Shown: positions 28,249 through 39,084, numbered from the stretch's first letter. The stretch is 64,000 nt of DNA from Paulinella micropora (GCA_019918135.1 WBZZ01003884.1:248501-312500); one strand, 5' to 3'. The notes: generated from the sequence alone by a model not told the origin. Made by a program: numbers and translations.

Positions 28249-30359
28249 ATGGTGCGAAACTCCCGCGCGGTTTGCACTTTTGTGCGTCAGTATGGAGACC
28301 GCGACGCCGTCGCCACGTTCGCCAACGACGTGGAGCTGCGCGTCTTTGGCCACACACTTGTCCTCCGAACACCCGAAGGCGAAGTCGCGCCGGCCTGCGA
28401 GCTCTGTTTCACCCGCCGCGGCCGCTGTCGCGAGGCCACGGCCTCGGCCCTAGGGCTGTGTGCCAGCCACGCGCGCAAGCGGACTGTCCGCCGCGCAGAG
28501 AGCCAAAAGCAAACTAGCCCCAAACGGCAGAAACTCGACAACGTAGTGGCGCTGCCGACGGTTGGACAATGTCTCGACCATCAGCAAGGCGGACGGGCCT
28601 ATCAGTTGAGGATGTCAGCACGCGGTGCACTTTCCTGGCGAGCGAGCAAACGACCGCACGGTTGGACGCAATGGAACCATGCGTGCTCACATTGTTGGTT
28701 GAAAGATGAGGTTGTCGCTAGTGGAAGAAACTGGGCCACAGAGGACCAAAAACGGTTCAAGCTGTGCGCAAAACATGCTCGAGTGCAAGGCTGCTACCAA
28801 ACGTTAAATCCATGCAAGGATTGCCCGTCCACGTCTAAAAAACAGGCTAAATTTCCCGACGAACACGGGAACAACAATAAGCTCTGTGCTGAGCACGCTC
28901 GAGTGCGCGGCTGCCACCAAACGTTACACCCGTGCGAGGACTGCCCCCCACGTCGAAAAAACATGCTAACTTTGCCGACGAACACGGGAACAGCAAGAAG
29001 CTCTGTGCCGAGCATGCTCGGGTGCGCGGCTGTTACCAAACGTTGCATCCGTGCGAGGACTGTCCTCCCGCGTCGAAAAAACGAGCCCATTTTGCCGACG
29101 AACACGGGAACAACAACAAGCTCTGTGCGGAGCATGCTGCATTGCGCGGCTGCCACCAAACGTTAAATCCGTGCGTCGACTGCCCACAAGGCGCGGATGC
29201 CAAGGAGGCCAACTTTGCCGACGAACACGGGAACGGTCAAAAGCTGTGTGCAGACCATGCGAGGTCAAGGGGGTGCTTCCAGAAAAGAAATCCGTGTATC
29301 GACTGCCCCGCTGGCGCGGATGCTAAGGAAGCAAGTTTCCCTGACGAGGACGGGCGACCTGGCCGGCTGTGCTCGGATCACGCTCGGGTGCGCGGCTGCT
29401 ACCAAAAGCAAAACCAGTGCGTCGACTGCCCCCAGGGCTCGGAAGCTAGGGCCGCAGGCTTTCCCGACGAGAGTGGACGATATGGTCAGCTGTGCGCCGA
29501 GCATGCTCGAGCGCGCGGCTGCTACCAACCGTTAAACCCGTGCGAGGATTGTCTTCCTGAGTCGAAAAAGGAGGCCGGCTTTGCCGATGAACACGGGAAT
29601 GGCCGAAAGCTGTGCTCGGATCACGCGCGAGCGCGCGGCTGCTACCAAAAGCAAAACCCGTGCGAGGATTGTCCTCCTGAGTCAAAAACGCAGGCTGCCT
29701 TTGCAGACGAACACGGGAATGGCCGGAAGCTGTGCGCCGAGCACGCTCGAGCGCGTGGCTGTCACCAAACCTTAAACCCGTGCGTCGACTGCCCTCAAGG
29801 CGCGGATGCCAAGGAGGCCAAATTTGCCGACGAACACGGCAACGGTCAAGAGCTGTGTTCGGAGCATGCTTTTGTGCGCGGTTTGATCCCTAAGCCGGCA
29901 ACAGGGTGTTCTATTGCAGCGTGCAGGCTGTGGGACAGGCTCGAGACCATTGGCTGGAAGATCCAGCACAAACATTTTACTAACGGTGCTGGCAGTCAAG
30001 GCTCTGAAGCCCGAGTTCCCGGGACGCGGCTGCGGCTGGACGGCTACGATGCGGCTAGAAATTGCGTCTACGAATTCCACGGCAACGCGTACCACGGCTT
30101 TCCGCCTGGACACCCCAAGTACGTCCATGGCCGTTCACCGGTGACCGGGCGCCTGAACAAACATTTGTACCGAAAAACGATGGCTCGGATGTACTTCATT
30201 CGGCAAAAAATGCCGGCCGGCTGTCGCATTTTTTATGCGTGGGAGCACGAGTACGAGAAGATTAAGAACAAGCCATTTGCTACTGCGGCGTCAATCTTGC
30301 ACGAGCTACCTCCGGGGGAACATTTCACGGGCTCGGAGTCTGACAGCGACGACGAGTGA
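28249..30359 (+). CDS. Cys/His-rich repeat protein (EsV-1-7-like) fused to a Vsr-like PD-(D/E)XK endonuclease; looks interrupted about once
   Basis: From an ATG at 28249, a Cys-rich head is followed by about eleven repeats of some 38 residues with the pattern FADEHGN..KLCAEHAR.RGC.QT.NPC.DCP, a C..H...C...C..C zinc-like signature resembling EsV-1-7 repeats of brown algae and large DNA viruses. The last 150 residues form a nuclease domain: RLDGYD, VYEFHGNAYHG, then a K/T/R helix and FYAWEHEYE, matching the D...E.HG ... WE pattern of Vsr-like endonucleases in large viruses. The tail is acidic (SDSDDE). The repeats probably position the nuclease on DNA or a partner. The repeats are not all in one frame, so it looks broken about once, or an error lies in the repeat DNA. 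Confidence 0.7.
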
Positions 30360-30690
30360 TTTCAAGTTTTTTTTAATTAAACAAACCCTTTGGTTACAGG
30401 TGGATTAAAAAAATCATTTGTCACGAAAAAATTTCACATTTCAAAGACCACCCTAGTTCGTCCTCGTGCGACGAGATGGGGAGGGGGGGGGGGGCAAAAG
30501 CTGTGTTCAGCAATATGGACAAAGGGGGGGAGGGGCCGGCTGTCTACAGAGGAGGGAGAGGGGGGCCAGTCACCGCGAACCAGGCTAGAGGGGGGGGGGC
30601 TCGAGTGTCGCACTGCCCCCCTCCCCACCTCTTGCACCGGGTTGCAACGGGGGCTCGCAAATCCCTTGCAAACCGCATACAAGCCACAAA
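30360..30690. other. Intergenic, G-rich
   Basis: About 330 bases containing AATTAAAC just after the preceding stop (possible poly(A) signal) and several G-runs at 30481-30600 upstream of the exonuclease gene. No supported frame. Confidence 0.45.
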
Positions 30691-31823
30691 TTGGATGTGG
30701 ACCAGGCTGGACAAGTTCCTGGCGGCCAATCAAGCGGAGGCGACGTCCTCGCACGACTAAACAAACTTCCGACCGACGGCCAAATTTCGTTCGAAGCAGG
30801 CCCTCACGTCTACCAGCTGGCGCTGCCCGGCGACCGCTGGCTGCCTCTGCCCGGCAGCGTGTCTTCGCTGTACGGCTCCTTCTTCCCGCCCTTCCCTGAA
30901 GCCGCTGCCCTACGCAGCGTAGCCTCGCGCCGAGGGTGCAGCACCGAGGAGATCGCCAAAGAGTGGGACGCGGGCCGTGACGATGGGACCCGATTTCATG
31001 CCTACGTAGAGTACTGTCCTTTTCTGCCTTTTTTGACTGTGCTTTGGAACTAACAAATAGCAAGCCCGCTTGTTTTCGTAGGTACTTCTACAACAGCGTG
31101 GAGCCAGCGGTGCCCGAGCTGGCGCCAAGGCGGCTTGGTGCAGAATACGAACAGTTTATGCGCTTTCATAGAGAGATTGTCTTGGCGCGCGGCTGGATCC
31201 CCTGGCGCACAGAGCTGCTGCTCTTTTCGCGCAAACACCTCCTTGCGGGCTCGTGCGACATGTTGTTTGTCTGCCCAAAAACAAATTTGCTTGTGTTGCT
31301 GGACTGGAAGCGATCGAAAAAGATACGGAGAGAACCGTTCCGGCGCGGGGAGACAGGGCTCAGGGTCTGCGCAGATCTGCCCAATTGTAATCTGGCCAAG
31401 TATTCGATGCAAATCAATCTCTACCGAATTTTGGTGCAGTGGCAGACGGGCCGAAAAGTCACGCGCGCGTTCCTGGCGTGTTTCCACCCGAACCAGCGGG
31501 ACTATCAGCTGCTGGAGATTGCGGATATGCGGTCGAAGGCGCTGCAGTGCCTGGCGATCCGGCGGCACAATCTGGCGCTGCTGCACACGCAGGCCGTCAC
31601 GGACTGGCTGGCGGCGCCACCGTCCAGCGACCAGAGCTCGCTACAAACGCACTTGGACTACGTGGACCTGCTGGCGGGGCGCGACGTCGGCCAGCACAAG
31701 CCGGACGACCCCGAGTGGCGTGCGGGCTGGCCCGCGCTGTGCCAGGAGATACGCGACGTGACCAAAGTGCAGCTGCGCCCGGGGGCTCTGCCATTAGACC
31801 CGAAGCTCGGCATCTCCCACTAG
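30691..31823 (+). CDS. Spliced PD-(D/E)XK exonuclease-like protein
   Basis: Two exons, 30691-31010 and 31082-31823, with a 71-base intron (GTACTG...TCGTAG), giving 353 aa. The N-terminal part has GSVSSLYGSFFPPF, then a Trp-containing helix and GTRFHAYVE running through the splice into YFYN. This is the SVT...F..F / W...GT..H..IE.FYN layout of a nuclease family shared by iridoviruses, mimiviruses and other large DNA viruses. The catalytic set follows: RTELLLF, GSCDMLF and LLDWKRSKKI (E...GxxD...DWK), then a KYSMQINLYR helix. Probably processes replicating or recombining viral DNA. The fit of both sides of the splice to the family makes the intron convincing. Confidence 0.8.
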
Positions 31824-32073
31824 ACCAGAACAAAAAGAAGCAGAGAACGACCGCCGGGAAAAAGGCTCATCTCTCTCTCTCTCTCCGTCAATTCTTTCCC
31901 CGCCCGTTGCCCCTCCCTGTGCTCTGTCGCGCTTAACCTTTTTTTTTCCCTCCCCCAGCAAACTAGGCCGCTCTAGCTGGCACCAAATCTTTTTTTTTGT
32001 TTTCTTTTTTCCTTCCGACGATTTCTGCCTAGACTGTTTTAAAAAAAACCAGAGACCAAACCAAATAACCGAC

Positions 32074-32652
32074 ATGTACAAAGCTGTTGTACTCTGGTGG
32101 TTCTTGGCTATTAGCGCGCTCGCCATGCCGTGCCGGGAAGAACCCTACGGTGTCCTCAGCTGCGACCTAACCGAATACCTGCATTGCAACAAAGACTGGA
32201 AGACCATTGTACGCCTACAACCCCACATGCCACAGCACGGGAAGCACTACCGGCTAACACACTCTACTTGGAATAAGTTGATGTATAACGACGATGATGT
32301 GCAAATCAAATACGACCGGGAGGAGGACAACGTGTTTACTCTGAAGGCGCACAGAAAAAAGAGGTGCCCTCTGGGACAAGAGCTCAGCAATCCTATAAGC
32401 TTGGAAATCGCCGGGTTCGAATTTGTAAGAGAAGTGGACAAGGCGCGGATGTCGATTGTACTTGTTTTCTTTTTTGTGTTCTTTATTGTCTATGCCTGTT
32501 GCTCTCGCAAGAGCTGTAGTCGTAACAAGTACAAGAGCTACGCATGGGTCCTGCTGCTGGTAGTTGCTGTGCTGTTCGTAGTTTTGGTGGCCGTCGTCGT
32601 GCCAGCAAAAGACGATCACGTTCGTAAATTCGAGATTGTGCCAAGCGCCTGA
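32074..32652 (+). CDS. Two-TM membrane protein with signal peptide
   Basis: 192 aa. Residues 1-18 are a signal peptide (AVVLWWFLAISALA). The ectodomain, about 110 residues, has Cys at several positions and basic patches (HRKKRC) but no clear Asn-linked site. Hydrophobic segments lie at about 128-148 and 155-180, split by a short basic CCSRKSCSRNKYK loop; the tail is short and polar. It shares layout, but little sequence, with 21193 and 39439. Probably an envelope or endoplasmic-reticulum membrane protein. Lower GC than most genes here. Confidence 0.65.
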   Translation: MYKAVVLWWFLAISALAMPCREEPYGVLSCDLTEYLHCNKDWKTIVRLQPHMPQHGKHYRLTHSTWNKLMYNDDDVQIKYDREEDNVFTLKAHRKKRCPLGQELSNPISLEIAGFEFVREVDKARMSIVLVFFFVFFIVYACCSRKSCSRNKYKSYAWVLLLVVAVLFVVLVAVVVPAKDDHVRKFEIVPSA

Positions 32653-33063
32653 AAAAAAAAGGAATCCTTCGCAAGAAAGAGGGCACAAAATGCTAGTTGC
32701 AGCATTCCACTCCAGTACACGCAACATTAAAATATATGTCCTAGCCCCAAGGTTTTTTTTTGCGCGGTCTGCTTTCTTCTCCCCCCCCCCCCCCGATTCT
32801 GCCACAAGACGCCGTTGCGGCCGGGGGGGGCTGACCGCTGTTTTACCTGTACTACGACCGGCGGACAGTGTCCGGCGCACAGCCGTGGCTGGCAGGATTG
32901 TACGAGGCTGTGGCGGACACCGGTGACGGAAACTCCGAGGTAGCGTTGCGCGATTGTGTGGTCCTGGTAGAATAAGCTTCGTAAGAAATTTGGCTAAACC
33001 CCTGACTTTTTTTTGTTCTTTGTAATGTCCAGTTTTTTTAATCTAAAAATCGAAAGAACGCCT
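32653..33063. other. Intergenic
   Basis: About 410 bases between convergent genes, with a C-run near 32780 and T-runs. A weak plus-strand frame at 32800-32975 lacks a good start. No supported gene. Confidence 0.4.
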
Positions 33064-35159
33064 CTAGGTCGACACGTGGCACCAGTACAGACAGAGAATA
33101 AGTGACATAGCTAGGTCATCTTGATTTCCGTGTGATGTTTTCCCTGAAATCCCGCCCCCCGAATCTTGACGAACACCAACTAATTGCTGGTCCAGCAGAC
33201 GTAACATATCTAGCTTTGTGTTTCTGCCTACCGAAACATAATTTTGTGCAAACCCGAGGAGGTTTCGTCTGAGAAAGTCCTGTAATAAATGGCTCCCGGT
33301 GGCCTGACAGTGGCGTGTTGTACACAAGCCACTCTTTTGCAAAGCGTCTTTTGCTTCTTGCAGGGGATCTCGCCACTCTGTCCAGCTTGTAAGCACGGGG
33401 GCTACGTAGCGCTCCAAGAGCAATCGAACCAGGGTTTGGCCGCCGTAGTTATTTTCGATCCCTAGACAAAAACAGCACACGAAATATCGAGAGCGTACGC
33501 CAAGAGCCAGCACAAGAAATGTTACCTACGACAAAATGACACTCCTCTAAATCTGCATGGCTTTGTAGTTGGCGGAAGAACGACGGCAACCCTCTTTCGA
33601 TTTCGTCCCCGGCCGGCGTTTTGGCCAAGGAACACAGGCCGACCACAACCGTCTTGCCTTGTTCCGAGTGCACGATGGCAATAGCAGCGGTCTCCGACGC
33701 ACCGCCGCCCGCCGGGTCTACAAATACGTAGACTGTCGGTCTCGAACGAAAGGTCAGGCGCTCGCCAGCATTCTTAATCGCTGCGATGGCACTCTCTCGC
33801 GCGCTAACCAGACGCGAGAGCTGGTGGGGGGGCGCAAATGGTCCGACCGCGAGGTGCTTCGAGTTGAGCCTTTCTAGCTCCTCCTCGGGCTGTAAGACGT
33901 TGGATAGAAACCGTGACACTGCCGCGCCCGAGAACAAACCACCACCGGCCTTGATAACGGTGCCTAACATCTCTTGTGCAAACATGTCGTCGGAATTAAG
34001 GAGCGTTTCATCTCTCCGTTGTCCTTGTGTGCCGAGCCAAGACGGCATCAGATGCGCATTGTGATTACAGGTCTTGATCCTTCCCGCGTCTCGGCAGGCC
34101 TGGCACAACAGGTCGATGTGAAAGCGCAAAAGACCCGCATCGTCGGATTCGCCCTCATCAGAGGGCTTTTTCTCAAATAGCTTGGAGTAGTAGTTGTCGT
34201 GGCCGGCCGGCGTCGAGATACAAATAAGTGCTGTGCTAGAAACTGCAAGAAGTGGGGCCAGCACGGCGAGCGTAGAAACGGAGATAAACGCGGCTTCGTC
34301 TATTAGAATCACACTGGCGCTTTCTCCGCGAATTGAGTTCGGTGTCGGACTCAGGGCCGTAACGCAGCTGACGGCGCCGGTGCGCAGCGCCTCGGCGCGC
34401 GAGCCCGCGAAGTCGCTGGACCTGACAGTAAATTTGAAAGCGTTATTCTCGGCGATGCGCGCCGAACCGCCCTCAAACTGTGTGAAGTAGTGGAGGGTAC
34501 TCTTCATCAGCAACGACGCTGATTTGCGCTGGGTGGCCATGATCAAGAGCCTAACCCTGGGGGTCGTGTACAACAGCGCGGCGCAGAACATCGCCACAGA
34601 GGTACTTTTTCCCCACCTGCCAGCACAGGTACGTACATTAGGTATCTGCGTATACATATGTTATGTGTATTGACCTTCGTGGGCACATGACAAGTGTCCC
34701 GTACGGAAGAGTGTCTCGTTGGAGTTGTGCGAGCATGGAGTCTCGCTCGGCCTCGAGGTTGTGCTTGCCCATGACGAGCTGCGCGCAGGAGACGAGCATG
34801 GCGTCGTGGAAGCGCGTCTGGTCGAGCGAGCGCTTGGAGCCGTCGGTGAGCAGCGAGTCGAGCGCGCGCTGCATGGCGGCCCAGCGGCGCGCGCCGTCGC
34901 TGCCCGACTGCGTTACGAACGGGTCCGCGGCCAGGTCCAGGACGCTGCGCAGGCGCCGTTTCTCGTGCTGCTCGCTCTGCTCTCGTTCCAGCAGCACGGC
35001 GCAAGAGCGCACGCACAGGGCCACGACGCCCAGCAGACCGCTGTTCTGCGCCGGCACGGACGGCACGGCGGCCTCGTGCGCGGCGGGTTGGTTCTGGCGC
35101 CGCAGGTTCCACACGGCGCGCAGGCTCTCCACCGCGGCATTCGCGTCCGCGGGCCGCAT
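33064..35159 (-). CDS. Herpesvirus-type DNA-packaging terminase large subunit, three exons
   Basis: Exons 35159-34675, 34616-33526 and 33461-33064; introns of 58 and 64 bases. Lengths sum to 658 codons with consistent phase, and the gene looks whole. The first exon gives a helical N-terminal region; the first splice falls inside the Walker A motif PRRWGKST (compare PRRHGKT of herpesvirus UL15). Walker B is VILIDEAAFI near residue 268, followed by an ISTPAG coupling motif. The nuclease half has YVFVDPAGGGASETA and, after the second splice, VGIENNYGG and HGNQDDLAM, the acidic sites of the RNase H-like domain. The enzyme pumps the genome into procapsids and cuts concatemers. Introns in this gene are also known in herpesviruses. 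Confidence 0.9.
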
Positions 35160-35445
35160 TGGTAGGAGATGGCCTTGTTCTATTGTAGGGTGGCCGGCGC
35201 AAAAAAAAAGAACAGCAATCTAAAAACAAGCCAGTGCAAAAGAAAAAAAGAAAGGCTCAGAACGTGCGGGGCTGCTTACAAAAAAAAGGCAACCAGGACA
35301 AAGGGGGGGGGCGAGGAGGAAGAGGTTTGCTCGCCCGCCCCGCCTGTCTCCTCTCTCCCACTTGGTGTGATTTCTTTTTTTAGTCATAAGAAGGTCGGTT
35401 TTGTTGGCTGCGAAAAAAAATCAAGCAAGTTCCCCCGATTTTTTT

Positions 35446-37134
35446 TTATTTCCAGTAGATGTACAAGTTGGGCATCTCTCGGAAGAAGAGCTCGTTCATA
35501 ACAGTTTCGTCGAAATCTCGGCAGCCCTGCAGTGTCAGAGTCCGCAGAGAGCGACAGGCCGAGAAAACTGCTGCATGAATCCCCCTAATAGAACAATTCC
35601 GCAAGGTTAGCTCGCGCAGTGATATTCCTTGCAGCTTAGTCGCTAGCGAGACCAAGCACCGTTCGTCCAGCTCCGCACAACTGTCGAAGGTCAGCCGCTG
35701 CAGGCCGGCGGGCAGGGCGGGCAGCTCGTCTGCCAGGCCCAGGCACCGGTAGAAACGCAGCTCTGCTACTGCCAGATGTTGCCAGGACTGATCATCGAGG
35801 TCGCGGAAGTCCCACTCGTGGATGTGTAATCGCTGTAGTGCACAAGGCAGAGAGGTTAGCTCGTCCGTAGTCTCCGTACCCAGGGTAAGCTCCTGCAGGC
35901 CCCGGGGCAGCGCGGCCAGACCCTCCTGGCTGATGGCACAACGGATGAGGCGGAGGCTTTGCAAATCTTCTGGCAGCGCGGCAAAGTCTGCATCGGTGAG
36001 CTGGCAGTCCACGATCCACAGTCTCTGCAGCACTCGGCGCAGTGGTGCGCAGCTTAGCAGATTTTGCAGACATTGGGTGTCGTCATCTCCGCGGAAGGAG
36101 ACCCCTAAATACTGGAGCGGGAGGGTCGACAGCGGCCGGAAATCAATTTTTTCGTCCATCTCCAAGAGGCGACCGCAGAGGTCAAGATGACGGAGGCCGC
36201 GGAATTTGGCCAGGCATTTAAGACCCTTCTGAGTGATACGAGAATCCTGGCCAAGCTCGAGTTTTCTGAGTTTGGTGCTGACGGCGGCCAACCCCGCGAG
36301 TCTTTCTAGGTGCACATCGCGTACCGGGTTCAGTTCTAGTTCTTCAACCAGGGGAAAGGTGGTCAACTGTCTTAGCCAATCCAAACAGCTCATAAAGCGG
36401 TAAGAAAGCTCGAGCCGCTGGAGGCCCGCGAGGTTCTCCAATGCCTGGAAGGGGCGGCCATTCAACTTTTGTAGCGTCTTGCGCTGGGGTCCGCGGGCGG
36501 GCCGTCTTTTTTCTTCGTCGTCAGCTGGATCGAAGTGAGACTGGGAGGTGACGATCTTGAAGCTCTGCAGTAAAGAGCAACTGGCTAGGACAGCGCGCGT
36601 TCTAGCCTCGTTGAAAAAGCGCGACGTCTTCAGGTGCAGCAATGCCCCGGGCGTTTGCAGGGCGGCCAGTGCCGCCGGCAGAACATACTCGTCCTCCTCG
36701 TAGTCGCAGTCCAGCAGGCGAAGGGTGCGAACGACCGCTGGCGCGCCTGCGACCCCGATGGATTCGGGGCCCCACAAGCTCAGCTCGTCTACCGCAATTC
36801 CGCGCAGCAGCTCTCGGCCCGTGCCGTCGTGGGCCGAAACGCGGCGCAGGCCTGAGCGGGCGGCCTCGCCCCGGTACAAGGCCAAAAATCGCCGGTGGTG
36901 ACGTTTGCTCAGGTCCACGTCGTTGGGCTGCCGGAAGCCCTCCCAGAAGCCCGTGGCGTTTGTAACCAGCTGTTGCAGCTGGCGGTGGGTCGAGGCTATG
37001 GCCACCAGATCGACGAAGCCCAGGCATTCGCGCACATACACCCACACGTCAACGGGGAGCTCTAGCAGCGGCACAAACGCCGCTGCCTCTGTGCGCAGGC
37101 GCTTGTGCCGGGCCTTCTGGCTCCTAGTGAACAT
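35446..37134 (-). CDS. F-box/LRR protein
   Basis: 562 aa from the ATG at 37134. A basic start (MFTRSQKARHKRLR) precedes an F-box at about 20-60 (LLELPVDVWVYVRECLGFVDLVAIASTHRQLQQLV). A long LRR arc follows, with repeats such as LQRLELSYRFMS, LRKLELGQDSRITQKG, LRHLDLCG, LQSLRLIRCAIS and LRTLTLQGCRDFDE to the end. It should act as an SCF substrate receptor like 22077, but sequence is only loosely similar, so it is an older relative. It is divergent from the LRR gene at 37363, with about 230 bases between starts, suggesting a shared promoter region. Confidence 0.8.
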   Translation of the reverse strand: MFTRSQKARHKRLRTEAAAFVPLLELPVDVWVYVRECLGFVDLVAIASTHRQLQQLVTNATGFWEGFRQPNDVDLSKRHHRRFLALYRGEAARSGLRRVSAHDGTGRELLRGIAVDELSLWGPESIGVAGAPAVVRTLRLLDCDYEEDEYVLPAALAALQTPGALLHLKTSRFFNEARTRAVLASCSLLQSFKIVTSQSHFDPADDEEKRRPARGPQRKTLQKLNGRPFQALENLAGLQRLELSYRFMSCLDWLRQLTTFPLVEELELNPVRDVHLERLAGLAAVSTKLRKLELGQDSRITQKGLKCLAKFRGLRHLDLCGRLLEMDEKIDFRPLSTLPLQYLGVSFRGDDDTQCLQNLLSCAPLRRVLQRLWIVDCQLTDADFAALPEDLQSLRLIRCAISQEGLAALPRGLQELTLGTETTDELTSLPCALQRLHIHEWDFRDLDDQSWQHLAVAELRFYRCLGLADELPALPAGLQRLTFDSCAELDERCLVSLATKLQGISLRELTLRNCSIRGIHAAVFSACRSLRTLTLQGCRDFDETVMNELFFREMPNLYIYWK

Positions 37135-37362
37135 TACTAATTGTTTAGAGGAATTTACTCTTGGCCACCCAAAAAAAACCCAAGAACCCCCCCCCCCCGA
37201 ATTCTCTCTCCGTTTCCCCCCGTCTCCGTTCCCCCCCGGTTTTTTTTTCTCTCCATTTGCTCGTTCCAATTTCTCTCTCTTTGCTATTAGCCTAACGATC
37301 GGGGCAAGTCTTCTTGACTTTTTTTACAAACAACAAAAAAAAAAGAAATCCAGCACACGGTC

Positions 37363-39084
37363 ATGCGCCGGCGCCACTCCGCTGAGCACCGGGCTAGCAG
37401 ACAACAGCGGACCCTCCAACCAGCCGCTCGGGACCCAGAATCTTTGCTGAAGATCGTCGAGATACCAGAGCTCTTGGAGCTCATCATTCTGTTAACAGAC
37501 CCCAGCCTGCGCTGGGCCTTTGGCGTTCTAGGTTGTACTAACCAGCGGATTCGGACGGCGGTGCGAAGTCTGCCATCCGTCTACGACTTGATCTTGGCCA
37601 GGGACCAACCTGCCATCTACGGTCGGACCAGCTGGAAAGCCATCCTGCCGCAGATTGCGGTCGACAGCGCCCGCTCTCTGCGAGGTCTGCGCTTGCGCGA
37701 GGTCGGCGTGCGGCGGGACTGTGCGGGCCTCCTGGCGCACTTGCAGAGCGTAGAAAAGCTCACGATTTTTGAGGATGTCAGTGAGAGGACCTTCCTGTCT
37801 TGCCAATTGCGGGAAGCGAACCTGTTGCGAGAGTTGCGGTGCAGTTCCACTGATCTGGCCTCGCTACGAGGCCTGCCCGGCTTCGGGCGGGAGCTCCGCA
37901 GCCTGCACGTGACTAGCAGTTGTGGGGCGGGGGGTGGCCGCGACAATGCTGTCCTGGTCCTGAAAGGCACAGAGCCAGAAGAGAGCGTGCCGTTGTGCGC
38001 GTGGGCTCCGCACCTAGAAGAGTTGACGCTGGACTTTACGGGTTCGCCTACCTTGTTGCCGAACGTACTGATGAAGCTGCTGGTTGGCTGTAGCCTCCGC
38101 CGGCTCAGCCTGCTCGGCTGGTTTCACAGCTGGGCCGGTAAGCTGGCTCTGCCCGAGACCCTGGTTTCGCTCGTGCTGGAAAGCCGGTCGCCTGTCACCG
38201 ACACCAGTTTTCTGGACAACCTGCCCGGGCTGCGACACTTGGCCATACAAGTCAGCGACAACCGCCAGTACGACTGGAGCTGGCACGGGTTGGCCGAATT
38301 TGCTGCACGCCTGGAGAGCCTGCGCCTGCCCTGCGCGCCGAGGGATCTGCCCCCCCGCTGGCCGAGCCTGCGGGCCCTGGGTTTGTCGCGCCACATCCCA
38401 AGCTTACGGTGGCTGGCCAGGCTGGAGGCACCGCGCTTAACGGCGCTGGAGCTCTGCATAGTAACCCGGGACCAGCTGCCCGCGATCCAGCCACATTTGT
38501 CGCAACTCACGGACTTGAAGCTAGAATTCTGTACTGATCCGCTCTTCCTCGAGTCAGCTACCCAACTCCGCAGGCTGGAGCTGTCTTTCTGTCAGGTCGG
38601 GGCTAGGCTAACGCTGCCGCCGACGCTGCGAGAGTTAGCTGTACGGTACTGCCGTTTTGACGGGGAAGCCGTGGTCATGGTCAACAGTCCCGAGCTGCAA
38701 CGGTTAGAGGTCAGGGGGTGCAGCGGGCTTACTTTCTGGGCGCTGGGGCCGCCTCTGCCGCGGCAGCCAACCGACGAGGTTTGGTGCCAACTGAACCGTT
38801 TGGCTGTCAGCGGCCTGACGTCACTGACGATAGAGCAAGAAAGCGTGCTCCAGTTGTCTCCTGTGTGCGCAGTGCTGGCCCAAACACACGGGTTGCGCGA
38901 ACTAACGATCACCGGCTCCTTTAGCGACTGTCACAACCAACGTTTGCTGCACGAGGTCCTCCCGCGGTTACAACGGCTCCGGTTCTTGAGCCTGCCCCAC
39001 ACCCTGCTGCCGGCCCCCCGCGTGGCTGCGCTGTCCAGGTTGCGAAACCAACTCCCGCACTGCGCGGAACTGGTGCTGACCTAA
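37363..39084 (+). CDS. LRR protein with degenerate F-box
   Basis: 573 aa. A basic, disordered head (MRRRHSAEHRASRQQR) precedes a divergent F-box-like helix pair at about 28-75 (LLKIVEIPELLELIILLTDPSLRWAFGVLGCTNQ). LRRs follow (LRGLRLREVGV, LEELTLDFTGS, LRRLSLLGW, LTDLKLEFCTD, LRRLELSFCQVG, LRELAVRYC, LQRLEVRGCSG). It pairs head to head with the F-box/LRR gene on the minus strand. It probably also feeds substrates to ubiquitin ligases, though the F-box is weak enough that Skp1 binding is uncertain. Confidence 0.75.
   Translation: MRRRHSAEHRASRQQRTLQPAARDPESLLKIVEIPELLELIILLTDPSLRWAFGVLGCTNQRIRTAVRSLPSVYDLILARDQPAIYGRTSWKAILPQIAVDSARSLRGLRLREVGVRRDCAGLLAHLQSVEKLTIFEDVSERTFLSCQLREANLLRELRCSSTDLASLRGLPGFGRELRSLHVTSSCGAGGGRDNAVLVLKGTEPEESVPLCAWAPHLEELTLDFTGSPTLLPNVLMKLLVGCSLRRLSLLGWFHSWAGKLALPETLVSLVLESRSPVTDTSFLDNLPGLRHLAIQVSDNRQYDWSWHGLAEFAARLESLRLPCAPRDLPPRWPSLRALGLSRHIPSLRWLARLEAPRLTALELCIVTRDQLPAIQPHLSQLTDLKLEFCTDPLFLESATQLRRLELSFCQVGARLTLPPTLRELAVRYCRFDGEAVVMVNSPELQRLEVRGCSGLTFWALGPPLPRQPTDEVWCQLNRLAVSGLTSLTIEQESVLQLSPVCAVLAQTHGLRELTITGSFSDCHNQRLLHEVLPRLQRLRFLSLPHTLLPAPRVAALSRLRNQLPHCAELVLT

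Noticed and set aside
32254-32880. Minus-strand ORF opposite the two-TM gene at 32074
   Set aside because: Antisense shadow with poor composition; the plus-strand frame has a signal peptide and TMs in the right order.
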